A DNA stretch of 64,000 nt from Microbulbifer taiwanensis (GTDB taxonomy: Bacteria > Pseudomonadota > Gammaproteobacteria > Pseudomonadales > Cellvibrionaceae): contig NZ_JACZFR010000025.1 in NCBI RefSeq assembly GCF_014904815.1, positions 248,001 through 312,000 of the forward strand. The letters are read 5' to 3'. The notes under the pieces are model-generated. The model was not told the DNA's origin. It ran no database searches and saw only the letters and a list, made by a program, of their open reading frames with translations. This document shows positions 29,725 through 39,321 of this stretch, piece by piece; the stretch's first letter is position 1; each line of letters opens with the position of its first letter. The translations under genes were made by a program, and so were the position numbers.

Positions 29725-30696
29725 TCAGATCACCCCGGCGCGAAGTATATCGTGCATATGCAGTACGCCGACCGGGTGGTGCGCCTCGTCCTCCACCACC
29801 AGGGCGGTGATCTTGTGGTCCTCCATGATGCGCAGTGCCTCGGCGGCCAGGGTCTCGGAGGAGACGGTCTTGGGGCGACGGCTCATCACTTCTTCCATGG
29901 TGGCCCTGTCCAGTTCCACCTTGTGGTCGATCACGCGGCGCAGGTCGCCGTCGGTGAAGACGCCCAGCAGGGTGCCCTTGTGGTCGACGACAGTGGTCAT
30001 GCCGAAGCCTTTGCTGGTCATTTCCAGCAGTGCCTTGGACAGGAGGGTTTCCGGGAAGACCTGTGGCAGCTCATCGCCGGCGTGCATCACGTCCTCGACC
30101 TTGAGTAACAGTCGTCGGCCGAGGGCGCCGCCGGGGTGGGAAAAGGCGAAGTCCTCGGCGGTAAAGCCGCGCGCTTCCAGCAGTGCCACCGCCAGGGCGT
30201 CGCCCATTACCAGGGTCACGGTGGTGGAGGAGGTGGGGGCCAGGTTCAGCGGGCAGGCCTCGGTGTCCACGGCGATATCCAGGTTTACGTCCGCCGCCTG
30301 GGCCAGTGGCGAATCCGCCTTGCCGGCCATGCTGATCATCGGGATGCCGAGGCGTTTCAGCAGTGGCAGCAGTGTCAGCACTTCCGCGGAGGAGCCGGAG
30401 TTGGAGATGGCGATGACCAGGTCGTCGCGGGTGATCATGCCCAGGTCGCCGTGACTGGCCTCACCCGGGTGCACAAAGAAGCTGGGGGTGCCGGTGCTGG
30501 CCAGAGTGGCGGCGATCTTGCGGCCGATATGTCCGGATTTGCCCATGCCGGTGACGATGGCGCGGCCGCGACACTGCAGGATCAGCTCGCAGGCGCGCTT
30601 GAATTCGTCATTGATTCTGTTCTCCAGCGCGGCCACGGCCTCTGTTTCCATCAGTACGGTGCGGCGCCCCGCTTGCAAAATCAGGTCCTGAGTCAT
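29725..30696 (-). CDS. kdsD: Arabinose-5-phosphate isomerase KdsD
   Basis: 323 residues: a SIS domain (about 40-175, with GRAIVTGMGKSGHIGRKIAATLASTGTPSFFVHPGEASHGDLGM) and two CBS domains (about 205-320). It interconverts ribulose-5-phosphate and arabinose-5-phosphate, the first step to Kdo. The catalytic His and Lys region SGHIGRK is intact. The start faces mlaC across a 371-bp divergent region. Confidence 0.95.
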   Translation of the reverse strand: MTQDLILQAGRRTVLMETEAVAALENRINDEFKRACELILQCRGRAIVTGMGKSGHIGRKIAATLASTGTPSFFVHPGEASHGDLGMITRDDLVIAISNSGSSAEVLTLLPLLKRLGIPMISMAGKADSPLAQAADVNLDIAVDTEACPLNLAPTSSTTVTLVMGDALAVALLEARGFTAEDFAFSHPGGALGRRLLLKVEDVMHAGDELPQVFPETLLSKALLEMTSKGFGMTTVVDHKGTLLGVFTDGDLRRVIDHKVELDRATMEEVMSRRPKTVSSETLAAEALRIMEDHKITALVVEDEAHHPVGVLHMHDILRAGVI

Positions 30697-31067
30697 TGGG
30701 TATCTCTGGTTTTCGCTTCTGTTGAGTGTAGGAATTTCCCAAAAAGTGCCGCCGGGGGGCTACATGGCGCCAGCGATGGCTGGCAGGCGCGCTTGAGAGC
30801 GGGCCCGGCCGTAAATCCGGCGTGCTAACCTTTATATAGGTCGAATAATGCGGTGGTCGGCGCGATGAATCACAGTGCGATTGCGACGCTTGGCCACATC
30901 ATTGGGCGCGGCCATGGTATAGTTTGCCGCCGTTTCTGTCAGCTATGCCGCTCAGTGGATGATCGGAATGCCGCGGAAAACCGGCGGGAAGCCAGAAAAC
31001 GGCGTCGCAATGGCACTAAATTGCACCATATGCGTCCAAGGATCGATTTGCCAACGGGAGATATTTT
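30697..31067. other. kdsD-mlaC divergent intergenic region
   Basis: 371 bases. In Pseudomonas the genes mlaF, mlaE and mlaD lie between kdsD and mlaC. Here there is no room for them, and no remnant of an ABC ATPase or permease could be read in any frame. A promoter candidate for mlaC is listed separately. A 72-codon plus-strand frame here looks fortuitous. Confidence 0.7.
30915..30923 (+). promoter_or_regulatory. Candidate extended -10 promoter of mlaC
   Basis: TGGTATAGT (extended -10 with TATAGT at 30918-30923) lies about 145 bases before the mlaC start. No -35 at the right distance was seen. Confidence 0.35.
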
Positions 31068-31721
31068 GTGAACGTATCGTCAATGAATGTTTGGGCAGGT
31101 TTCGCCACCTGGGTGAAAGTCGCCCTCTGCGCCCTGCTGGTGTCCGCCTGGGCCCCCGCTGCCAGCGCTGCCCAGAACCCCTACACCATGATCGAGGGGG
31201 TTTCCCAGAACCTTCTGGGAGTGATTCGCGCCAATTCCCAGTACATGAATTCGGACCCGCAGCGCTACTACAGCGCCGTGGACAGCGTGCTCACCCCGGT
31301 GGTGGATTTTGACTTTATCGCCCGCGGCGTCATGGGCCGCTATGCCAAGCAGGCCACCGCCGCGCAGCGTTCGCGATTCGCCAGCGCCTTCCGTCGCGAC
31401 CTGGTGGCGACCTTCGCCCGCGGCGTGGCTACGTTTGGCGACATGGATGTGCGGGTGGTCAACCCGGGCTCCACGCCCAGCGGCAATCGCGTCAATGTGC
31501 TGCAGGAAGTGCGCAGTAAAGAGGGCATCACCAAGGTCTCCTACACGCTGGTGCGCAATCGCGCCGGGCAGTGGAAGCTGATCAACGTGATTCTGAATGG
31601 TGTCAATCTGGGCAAGACTTTCCGCAGCCAATTTGCCCAGTCCATGCAGACCCACGGCGATATCGACAAGGTGATCGCCAATTGGTCTGCGGCCGAGGAT
31701 GTCGCCGACAAGGTGAGCTGA
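31068..31721 (+). CDS. mlaC: Periplasmic phospholipid-binding protein MlaC
   Basis: 217 residues from GTG 31068, or ATG 31083. A signal peptide (VALCALLVSAWAPAASA) is followed by the MlaC/Ttg2D domain: NPYTMIEGVSQNLLGVI, VDSVLTPVVDFDFIARGVMGRYAKQATAAQ, then SYTLVRNRAGQWKLINVILNGVNLGKTFRSQF. MlaC shuttles phospholipid between the outer-membrane MlaA complex and the inner-membrane MlaFEDB complex. Its usual partners mlaF, mlaE, mlaD (before) and mlaB (after) are absent here, so it must act with a transporter encoded elsewhere or in a changed role. Confidence 0.93.
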   Translation: MNVSSMNVWAGFATWVKVALCALLVSAWAPAASAAQNPYTMIEGVSQNLLGVIRANSQYMNSDPQRYYSAVDSVLTPVVDFDFIARGVMGRYAKQATAAQRSRFASAFRRDLVATFARGVATFGDMDVRVVNPGSTPSGNRVNVLQEVRSKEGITKVSYTLVRNRAGQWKLINVILNGVNLGKTFRSQFAQSMQTHGDIDKVIANWSAAEDVADKVS

Positions 31722-31978
31722 CAGCTCCCGACCCGGATCGCGCAGCTGCGGCTGCGCGACCGGCCGGTTTCCAGTACACTTGCGCGCTGGCCAACCTGAA
31801 TCCGTGACTTCAGGGCGGATGCAGAGCACAAGGTATTGGCGTCACAGTGGATTTTCCGAAGAAGTGACGTATCCGCGATTACGGCCGACTGAGAAAAATT
31901 CGCTGTGGCGTCAAGAGCTTGTGCTCGGCGCCGCCATGGAGTCACGGATTCAGCTTCAAATCAACGCAATTCCCGCCT
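31722..31978. other. mlaC-ibaG gap where mlaB would be expected
   Basis: 257 bases without a recognisable gene. A STAS-domain mlaB normally sits here. A GC-rich hairpin (GCGCAGCTGCGGCTGCGC near 31740) may end the mlaC transcript, but it has no T run. Confidence 0.55.
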
Positions 31979-32212
31979 ATGCAACCCGAAGAAATCAAGG
32001 CCCTGATCGAAGGGCAAATTCCCGACAGCCGCGCCGATGTCGCTTTCGAGGGCAGCCACGTGATGGTTACCGTCGTCAGTCCGGCCTTTGACGGCCTCAG
32101 CCGGCTGAAGAAACAGCAACTGGTCTACGCGGCGCTGGGCGAGAAGATCGCCGACGGCACCCTGCACGCGGTACAGATGCAGACGCTCACCCCGGAAGAA
32201 GCCGGCCAATAA
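31979..32212 (+). CDS. ibaG: BolA-family iron-sulfur/acid-response protein IbaG
   Basis: 77 residues from ATG 31979 (MQPEEIKALIEGQIPDSRAD), the right size for IbaG/YrbA. The BolA core is GSHVMVTVVSPAFDGLSRLKKQQLVYAALGEKIADGTLHAVQMQTLTPEE. The family binds monothiol glutaredoxins and Fe-S clusters. It sits 28 bases before murA, as in most gammaproteobacteria. Confidence 0.95.
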   Translation: MQPEEIKALIEGQIPDSRADVAFEGSHVMVTVVSPAFDGLSRLKKQQLVYAALGEKIADGTLHAVQMQTLTPEEAGQ

Positions 32213-32240
32213 GGCTGCGCCTATCACTACGCGAGACTGA

Positions 32241-33503
<1,263 letters not shown>

Positions 33504-33533
33504 CGGGACTCGGAAAAGAACACCGAAGGTCAA

Positions 33534-33620
33534 AGCGAAGGCCCTGATGCCGGTAGCCGTTTGAGAAACGATTGCCGATGAGGCTGTTGAACAAACGGCT
33601 ACCGGCAGCAGGGCCGCCAC
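33534..33620 (-). repeat. Palindromic element E (family A, short form)
   Basis: The arm 33540-33563 pairs with 33592-33615, 23 of 24 bases. The outer part GGCCCTGATGCCGGTA is shared with the other copies; the inner AGCCGTTTG is copy-specific and matched by CAAACGGCT. The loop is only about 28 bases and lacks the conserved TGAATACATCCC segment. Flanks are AAGCGAA on the left and GCCAC on the right. It lies between murA and hisG. Confidence 0.85.
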
Positions 33621-33678
33621 CGGCTCTGCCTACAGAGCCTTGGCATTGGCCAACCAAAGCGATAAAACGATAACCGCC

Positions 33679-34308
33679 ATGCAAATCACCATCGCCCTCA
33701 CCAAAGGAAGAATCCTGCAGGAGACCCTGCCGCTGCTCGAATCTGCCGGGCTCGAGCCGCTGGAGGATATTTCCAAAAGCCGCAAACTGATTTTCCCCAC
33801 CAACCAGGAGGGCGTGCGCCTGCTGATATTGCGCGGTGTGGACGTGCCCACCTATGTGCAGCACGGCGCAGCGGATATAGGGGTCGCCGGCAAGGACACG
33901 CTGCTCGAGCACGGCAGTGAGGGCATTTACGAACCCCTGGACCTGGGTATCGCCCGCTGTCGGCTGATGACCGCCGGTATCAAGGGCGCGGAGCTGCCGC
34001 GCGGGCGCATCAAGGTGGCGACCAAATTTGTGCAGAGCGCCAAGCGCTACTATGCCGCTCAGGGTCGCCAGGCGGATATCATCAAGCTGTACGGGGCCAT
34101 GGAACTGGCGCCGCTGATGGACCTGGCCGATGAGATTGTCGATATCGTCGATACCGGCAACACCCTGAAAGCCAACGGCCTCGAGGCCCGCGACAGTATC
34201 GCGCATATCAGCAGCCGCCTGATCGTCAACAAGGCGTCGATGAAAATGAAGTACCAGCCCATCAGCGCTCTGATCGAAAAGCTCGCCGCCGCCGTAAAGA
34301 CAGACTGA
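33679..34308 (+). CDS. hisG: ATP phosphoribosyltransferase, short form
   Basis: 209 residues from ATG 33679 ([20 protein letters not shown]). Family blocks are [30 protein letters not shown] and [21 protein letters not shown] near 155-175. The short form lacks the C-terminal regulatory domain and needs HisZ, which is not in this window. First step of histidine synthesis. The upstream frame to 33640 overlaps the end of the intergenic region and was not used. hisD follows after 23 bases. Confidence 0.95.
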   Translation: MQITIALTKGRILQETLPLLESAGLEPLEDISKSRKLIFPTNQEGVRLLILRGVDVPTYVQHGAADIGVAGKDTLLEHGSEGIYEPLDLGIARCRLMTAGIKGAELPRGRIKVATKFVQSAKRYYAAQGRQADIIKLYGAMELAPLMDLADEIVDIVDTGNTLKANGLEARDSIAHISSRLIVNKASMKMKYQPISALIEKLAAAVKTD

Positions 34309-34331
34309 ACCAACTTCTGCATTGGAACACC

Positions 34332-35639
34332 ATGATCACCGACAGCATTCGCCGGCTGAACGCCGCAGACAGGGATTTCGACGCGCAACTGGAACAGCTG
34401 CTGGCATGGGAATCGGTTGCTGATAACCAGGTTGAGGCCACCGTCGCGGAAATTCTGCAACAGGTGCGTGAGCGCGGCGATGCCGCAGTGATCGAATACA
34501 CCAATCGCTTCGATCGACGCCAGCTCGGAAGTGGGGGCGATTTCTGCCTGCCGCAGGCGGACCTGGCCGCAGCACTGGAGCGTATCCCTGTCGCGGAGCG
34601 CGAAGCCCTCGAGCAGGCCGCCGAGCGGGTACGCGACTACCACCGCCGCCAGCTGCAGGAATCCTGGCGCTACACGGAGGCCGACGGCACTGTACTCGGC
34701 CAGCAGATAACGCCGATGGAGCGCGTCGGTATCTATGTGCCCGGCGGCAAGGCCAGCTACCCCTCTTCGGTGCTGATGAATGCGATTCCGGCCAAAGTGG
34801 CCGGCGTCGACTGCGTGAGCATGGTGGTGCCGGCGCCGGACGACCAGCTGAATGACCTGGTGCTGGCCGCAGCGGCCATCGCCGGTGTGGACCAGCTCTA
34901 CACCATCGGCGGCGCCCAGGCGGTGGCGGCACTGGCCTACGGAACGGAATCCATTGGCAAGGTGGACAAGATTGTCGGGCCCGGCAATATCTTTGTCGCC
35001 GCCGCCAAGCGTGCCGTATTCGGCCGCGTCGCCATCGATATGATTGCCGGACCGTCGGAAATCCTGGTGATCTGCGACGGCAAAACGGATCCGGACTGGA
35101 TTGCCATGGACCTGCTGTCCCAGGCCGAGCACGACCAGCAGGCGCAGTCGATACTGCTGAGTCCGGATGCGGATTTCTTGAGTGCGGTGCAAAATTCCCT
35201 GCAGAAACTGCTGGCGGAACTGCCGCGCCGGGATATCGCCGCCCAGTCCCTGGCGGATCGGGGTGCGCTGATTCGGGTGGCTTCCATCGACGAGGCCATC
35301 GCCTTGTCCAACCGCATAGCACCGGAGCACCTGGAAGTCTCGGTGGAGGACCCGGAGCAGTACCTGCCGCAGATCCGCCACGCCGGCGCCATTTTCCTCG
35401 GTCGATACACCGCCGAAGCCCTGGGTGACTACTGTGCCGGCCCCAATCACGTGCTGCCTACCAGTGGCACGGCCCGCTTCTCGTCTCCGCTCGGCGTCTA
35501 CGATTTCCAGAAGCGCAGCTCGATTATTTACTGCTCACCCGAGGGGGCCGACAAGCTCGGTCGCGTCGCCAGCACCCTGGCGCGCGGCGAGGGGCTGGAG
35601 GCGCATGCGCGCTCGGCCGAATACCGAGTCGAGGATTGA
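34332..35639 (+). CDS. hisD: Histidinol dehydrogenase
   Basis: 435 residues. Blocks are [98 protein letters not shown] (Zn-binding Gln/His) and [12 protein letters not shown] then [32 protein letters not shown]. It performs the last two oxidations to histidine using NAD+ and Zn2+. In Pseudomonas hisC follows; here an unrelated convergent gene is next. Confidence 0.97.
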   Translation: MITDSIRRLNAADRDFDAQLEQLLAWESVADNQVEATVAEILQQVRERGDAAVIEYTNRFDRRQLGSGGDFCLPQADLAAALERIPVAEREALEQAAERVRDYHRRQLQESWRYTEADGTVLGQQITPMERVGIYVPGGKASYPSSVLMNAIPAKVAGVDCVSMVVPAPDDQLNDLVLAAAAIAGVDQLYTIGGAQAVAALAYGTESIGKVDKIVGPGNIFVAAAKRAVFGRVAIDMIAGPSEILVICDGKTDPDWIAMDLLSQAEHDQQAQSILLSPDADFLSAVQNSLQKLLAELPRRDIAAQSLADRGALIRVASIDEAIALSNRIAPEHLEVSVEDPEQYLPQIRHAGAIFLGRYTAEALGDYCAGPNHVLPTSGTARFSSPLGVYDFQKRSSIIYCSPEGADKLGRVASTLARGEGLEAHARSAEYRVED

Positions 35640-35656
35640 GGCAGCAGAGCTGGCGA

Positions 35657-36091
35657 TTATTCGTCTTCCGGGATTTTCGTCGCCTGCCAGGCGACTGCAC
35701 GCCACTCGCCGTCGCGCTTCACGAAGGTGCCGGTGTTGAAGTAATGACTGACCACCGGCGCCTCGCCGGCCCTGTCTTCCCCCACCAGTTTGAAGACGAC
35801 TACCGCGCTGTCACCGTACAGGCGAATGTCGACGTCCTCCGCACTGTAGCTTGAAGTGACCGGCTGCGCCTGGGACTCTTGCAGTCCCCGCATGATCACC
35901 TCTTTGCCGAAGCGCTTGCCCGAGGAACTGGTATAGACCAGGTCGTCTGCCCAGAAGCGTGAGTGTACTTTCGCATCACCGGCGGCACCCTCGAGGAAGT
36001 CATTCAGCAAGTTGCGCAGATCTTCCCTGTCGCCGGCAATCGCCGGCGCGCTCGACAGGGCAATGATGAAGGCAAGGGTCAGGGCGCGCAT
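35657..36091 (-). CDS. Secreted NTF2-like (SnoaL/DUF4440-type) protein
   Basis: 144 residues with a signal peptide (MRALTLAFIIALSSAPAIAG). The single domain has a cone-like NTF2 pattern: LRNLLNDFLEGAAGDAKVHSRFWADDLVYTSSSGKRFGKEVIMRGL, then DVDIRLYGDSAVVVFKLVG and GTFVKRDGEWRAVAWQATKI. Members bind small hydrophobic ligands or act as enzymes; no specific reaction can be read. Predicted periplasmic. It lies between hisD (convergent) and algW (same strand, 29-bp gap). Confidence 0.75.
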   Translation of the reverse strand: MRALTLAFIIALSSAPAIAGDREDLRNLLNDFLEGAAGDAKVHSRFWADDLVYTSSSGKRFGKEVIMRGLQESQAQPVTSSYSAEDVDIRLYGDSAVVVFKLVGEDRAGEAPVVSHYFNTGTFVKRDGEWRAVAWQATKIPEDE

Positions 36092-36120
36092 GGGATTATC
36101 CTCTTCTCATTCTGCCTATT

Positions 36121-37269
36121 TCAGCTGCGGCGCTGGGTCTTGGGCTTTTCCGAAACCGTGGCCTCGACGGTATTGATGGCGCCATTGCGGATAAAGGTGA
36201 TGGATACGGTGTCGCCGGGGCGCAGTGTCGCCATAGCGGCAATGCCGCGACGGCCGTCATTGATTGGCTGGCCGTCGATATGGGTGATGACATCGCCGGG
36301 CTTGAGGCCCGCTTCATGTGCCGGGCCCTGGTTGTAGATGGCGGTGATGATGACACCGTTGGTGGAATTCAATTTGAACGCGCGGGCGAGTTGCGGTGTC
36401 ACCGCGCTTGCTTCAATACCCAGCCAGCCGGGTACCACGCGGCCGTACTCGATGATGTCCTGCATCACCTTGAAGGCGATATTGGCCGGAATCGCAAAGC
36501 TGATACCGCCGGAATAGCCGGACTGGTTCAATATGGACGTGTTGATGCCCAGCAGGCGCCCGCGCGCGTCGACCAGGGCGCCGCCGGAATTGCCGGGGTT
36601 TACCGCCGCGTCTGTCTGCAGGAAATTCTGCAGGTAGCCGCCGGCGCCGGTGGCGGCCAGGTTGAGGTTGCGCTCGCCGGTGGCGCTGATGATGCCCTGG
36701 GTGACCGTCTGCCCGACGCCAAAGGGGTTGCCGATGGCCAGCACTACATCGCCCACCTGGGCCTTCTCCGGCTCGCCCACTTCGATGGAAGTGAGCTTGC
36801 CCAGCTCGACCTTCAGCACCGCCAGATCGAAATCCGCATCGCTGCCCACCAGCTGCGCCTGGGCCTCGCGGCCGTCTGCGAGCAGGACCACAATCGCATC
36901 TGCCTGGTCGACCACGTGGTGATTGGTGAGGATATAGCCGTCGTCGCTGACGATCACGCCGGAACCCAGGTTGGACTGCATGCGCTCGCGCTGCGGCAGG
37001 TTCATGCTGTCGAACAGGCGGCGGAACAGCGGGTCGTTGAACAGCGGGTGCTGTCGCTGGGGGACCGCCTTGCGCGTGTAGATATTGACCACCGCCGGGC
37101 CCGCCAGGCTGACCGCCCGCGAGTAGGAAACCGGGCCCTGCCATTCGTCCGCGGCGGGCGTGGGCGCACCGTCGCGCAGTTGTGGGAAAAGTAGCAGCAG
37201 AGCCGCCGCCACGGCCAGGCCGATACCGGTGGGCACTGCCCACTCCTGTAGAAAACGTTGTAGGGACAC
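36121..37269 (-). CDS. algW: Periplasmic serine endoprotease AlgW/DegS
   Basis: 382 residues: an N-terminal membrane anchor (WAVPTGIGLAVAAALLLLFPQL), a trypsin-like domain and one PDZ domain (about 275-370). The triad is His in YILTNHHVVDQ, Asp in DADFDLAVLKVE and Ser in NPGNSGGALVDARG. DegS/AlgW cleaves the anti-sigma factor RseA/MucA when misfolded porins bind the PDZ domain. The single PDZ domain and anchor separate it from DegP. It is divergent from sat. Pseudomonas has algW at the same map position. Confidence 0.92.
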   Translation of the reverse strand: MSLQRFLQEWAVPTGIGLAVAAALLLLFPQLRDGAPTPAADEWQGPVSYSRAVSLAGPAVVNIYTRKAVPQRQHPLFNDPLFRRLFDSMNLPQRERMQSNLGSGVIVSDDGYILTNHHVVDQADAIVVLLADGREAQAQLVGSDADFDLAVLKVELGKLTSIEVGEPEKAQVGDVVLAIGNPFGVGQTVTQGIISATGERNLNLAATGAGGYLQNFLQTDAAVNPGNSGGALVDARGRLLGINTSILNQSGYSGGISFAIPANIAFKVMQDIIEYGRVVPGWLGIEASAVTPQLARAFKLNSTNGVIITAIYNQGPAHEAGLKPGDVITHIDGQPINDGRRGIAAMATLRPGDTVSITFIRNGAINTVEATVSEKPKTQRRS

Positions 37270-37334
37270 TCTCGACTCCTCGATTTGCGGCCATTATACG
37301 CGTGATACGCGCCTGGCGCGCCCACCGCCGCCCA

Positions 37335-37362
37335 TTGGTTAGCCGTCATAGATCCGTATAAT
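37335..37362 (+). promoter_or_regulatory. Candidate sigma-70 promoter of sat
   Basis: TTGGTT (37335-37340), a 16-base spacer and TATAAT (37357-37362) lie about 45 bases before the sat ATG. A good match with a short leader. Confidence 0.6.
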
Positions 37363-37406
37363 GGCGGCTCCAAAATTCCGAGAATCACCATAATCTGGAG
37401 ATCTAA

Positions 37407-38597
37407 ATGTCCCTGGTTCGCCCTCACGGCAGCGTCGAGCTGCAGCCCCGTTTTGTGTACGACAGTGAAAGGCATCACCAGCTGATGCACGAAGCGGAGT
37501 CCCTGCCTTCGATTGTGGTCAGTTCCGCCGCCGCGGCCAACGCGGTAATGCTGGGCGCCGGCTACTTCAACCCGCTGCACGGCTATATGAAGCTGGCGGA
37601 CGCGCTGAGTGTGGCCGAGTCCCTGCGCACCGTTGACGGTCTCTTCTGGCCGGTGCCGGTACTGAATATGGTGAAGGACACCAGTGCCATCGAGGGTGCC
37701 TCCCGCATCGCCCTGCGCGACCCCAATGTCGAGGGCAACCCGGTGCTGGCGATCATGGACGTGGAGGCGATCGAGACTGTCTCCGACGAACAGGTCGACA
37801 CCATGGCCGGGCATGTGTTCGGTACCCTGGACGAGAAGCACCCGGGCGTGGCCACCTTCAAATCCGCCGGCCGCCAGCTGATCTCCGGCTCTATCGAGGT
37901 ACTGAACTTCAGCTACTTCCAGAACGACTTCCCGGATACCTTCCGCACCGCGGTGGAAATCCGCAACGAGTTCACCGAACGCGGCTGGAACAAGGTGGTG
38001 GCCTTCCAGACCCGCAACCCGATGCACCGAGCCCACGAGGAATTGTGCAAAATGGCGCTGGACGGCGTCGACGCGGACGGCGTGCTGATTCATATGCTGC
38101 TGGGCCAGCTGAAGCCGGGCGATATCCCCGCGCCGGTGCGCGATGCCTCCATCCGCAAGATGGTGGAGCTCTACTTCCCGGCCAATACCGTGATGGTGAC
38201 CGGCTACGGTTTCGATATGCTTTACGCCGGCCCGCGCGAGGCCGTACTGCACGCGGTCTTCCGCCAGAATTGCGGCTGCAGCCACCTGATCGTCGGCCGC
38301 GACCACGCTGGGGTAGGGGACTACTACGGTGCCTTTGATGCGCAGACCGTCTTCGACGACAAGGTGCCGGAGGGAGCCCTGGAGATCGAGATATTCCGCG
38401 CCGACCACACGGCCTACTCAAAAAAGCTGAATAAGGTGGTGATGATGCGCGATGTGCCGGATCACTCCAAAGAGGACTTTATCCTGCTGTCCGGCACCAA
38501 GGTGCGCGAGATGCTGGGCGACGGCATTGCACCGCCGCCGGAATTCTCCCGCCCAGAGGTGGCGCAGATCCTGATGGATTACTACCAGAATCTGTGA
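37407..38597 (+). CDS. sat: Sulfate adenylyltransferase, single-subunit Sat type
   Basis: 396 residues of the Sat/MET3-type ATP sulfurylase, not the CysD/CysN heterodimer. The nucleotide-binding motif FQTRNPMHRAHEEL is near residue 197, GRDHAGVGDYYG near 297 and FILLSGTKVREML near the end. It makes APS and pyrophosphate from sulfate and ATP. No APS kinase domain is attached. In Pseudomonas this map interval holds cysD-cysN (from memory), so a different ATP sulfurylase appears to have taken the place. The gene has its own promoter and terminator. Confidence 0.93.
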   Translation: MSLVRPHGSVELQPRFVYDSERHHQLMHEAESLPSIVVSSAAAANAVMLGAGYFNPLHGYMKLADALSVAESLRTVDGLFWPVPVLNMVKDTSAIEGASRIALRDPNVEGNPVLAIMDVEAIETVSDEQVDTMAGHVFGTLDEKHPGVATFKSAGRQLISGSIEVLNFSYFQNDFPDTFRTAVEIRNEFTERGWNKVVAFQTRNPMHRAHEELCKMALDGVDADGVLIHMLLGQLKPGDIPAPVRDASIRKMVELYFPANTVMVTGYGFDMLYAGPREAVLHAVFRQNCGCSHLIVGRDHAGVGDYYGAFDAQTVFDDKVPEGALEIEIFRADHTAYSKKLNKVVMMRDVPDHSKEDFILLSGTKVREMLGDGIAPPPEFSRPEVAQILMDYYQNL

Positions 38598-38603
38598 TCT
38601 GGC

Positions 38604-38626
38604 GTAGGTGGGCGCAGCCCACCTAT
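38604..38626. repeat. Short GTAGGTGGGC inverted repeat
   Basis: GTAGGTGGGC (38604-38613) and GCCCACCTAT (38617-38626) flank a three-base loop just after sat and before its terminator. It resembles the REP-like elements elsewhere in the window. Confidence 0.6.
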
Positions 38627-38636
38627 CCGGAATTAA

Positions 38637-38662
38637 AAAGGGCGGGTTGAATCCCGCCCTTT
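38637..38662. terminator. Bidirectional terminator between sat and zapG
   Basis: AAAGGGCGGG (38637-38646) pairs with CCCGCCCTTT (38653-38662). It has A-rich bases before and T-rich bases after, and lies between convergent genes. Confidence 0.88.
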
Positions 38663-38682
38663 CTGTCTGTGCCCGCTGCCGG

Positions 38683-39141
38683 TCAGCGACTGGCGGCGCT
38701 CTCGGTGCCGCCGTGGGGCTCCTTCTCCAGGCCGAAGTCCTCGTCCAGGGTGCCCTTGGCGCCCGGCTCTTTCGGCGCCCAATCCCGCGGCGGCGCGACA
38801 CTCTGCAGGTTTTCGTCGTTTTCGCTCAGTTTGCCGCTGCCGGCTTCCAGCATCTGCCGGCCTATATCCTGGCTGGACAGGCGCAGGGCGCTGTTGGCCA
38901 GGTACTCGTGCACTTCCCTATAGCTTTCGGTGAGGTTGTGAACCAGCTGGGAGGTCTGGTCAAAATGTTCGTTTACCTGCAGCTGGAAGTCCTCCAGCTT
39001 GCTGTTGGCCTCGCGCAGGCGTAGCTCCAGCTCCTGGGTGCGGTCCAGGCTGCCGCGGCCGCGCACGGCGAGAAACGCCAGCAGGGCGCCCAGGGCCAGA
39101 CCTAGGATACCTACCAGAATCAATACCGATGTAGAGTGCAC
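38683..39141 (-). CDS. zapG: Z-ring/cell-division associated membrane protein ZapG (YhcB, DUF1043)
   Basis: 152 residues: an N-terminal helix (VLILVGILGLALGALLAFLAVRG), then a long coiled coil (TQELELRLREANSKLEDFQLQVNEHFDQTSQLVHNLTESYREVHEYLA) typical of DUF1043, and an acidic variable tail. YhcB/ZapG links cell division with envelope growth. Divergent from zapE, which also acts in division. Confidence 0.88.
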   Translation of the reverse strand: MHSTSVLILVGILGLALGALLAFLAVRGRGSLDRTQELELRLREANSKLEDFQLQVNEHFDQTSQLVHNLTESYREVHEYLANSALRLSSQDIGRQMLEAGSGKLSENDENLQSVAPPRDWAPKEPGAKGTLDEDFGLEKEPHGGTESAASR

Positions 39142-39321
39142 TAATACTTCCTCCTCAAATAAATGACAGCTGTAGCCATCCTTGACTTAGAGCACCGGCC
39201 GAAAGCCGGCGCTGGGTTTAGAGTATACGCGAATAGTGCCGTTCCGTCGGCTAGGCGGTCACTCGGAGAATTTGGTAGAGTGGCGCCCCTCGCAACAAGG
39301 CAGTCCATTCCCACATCAGCC

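Noticed and set aside
30853-31071. 72-residue frame ending on the mlaC start (possible leader peptide)
   Set aside because: It contains the promoter candidate, has an unbalanced Arg-rich translation and no ribosome site; stop-start overlap is likely chance.
31780-32091. Frame in the mlaC-ibaG gap considered as mlaB
   Set aside because: No STAS-domain pattern, and it overlaps ibaG in another frame.
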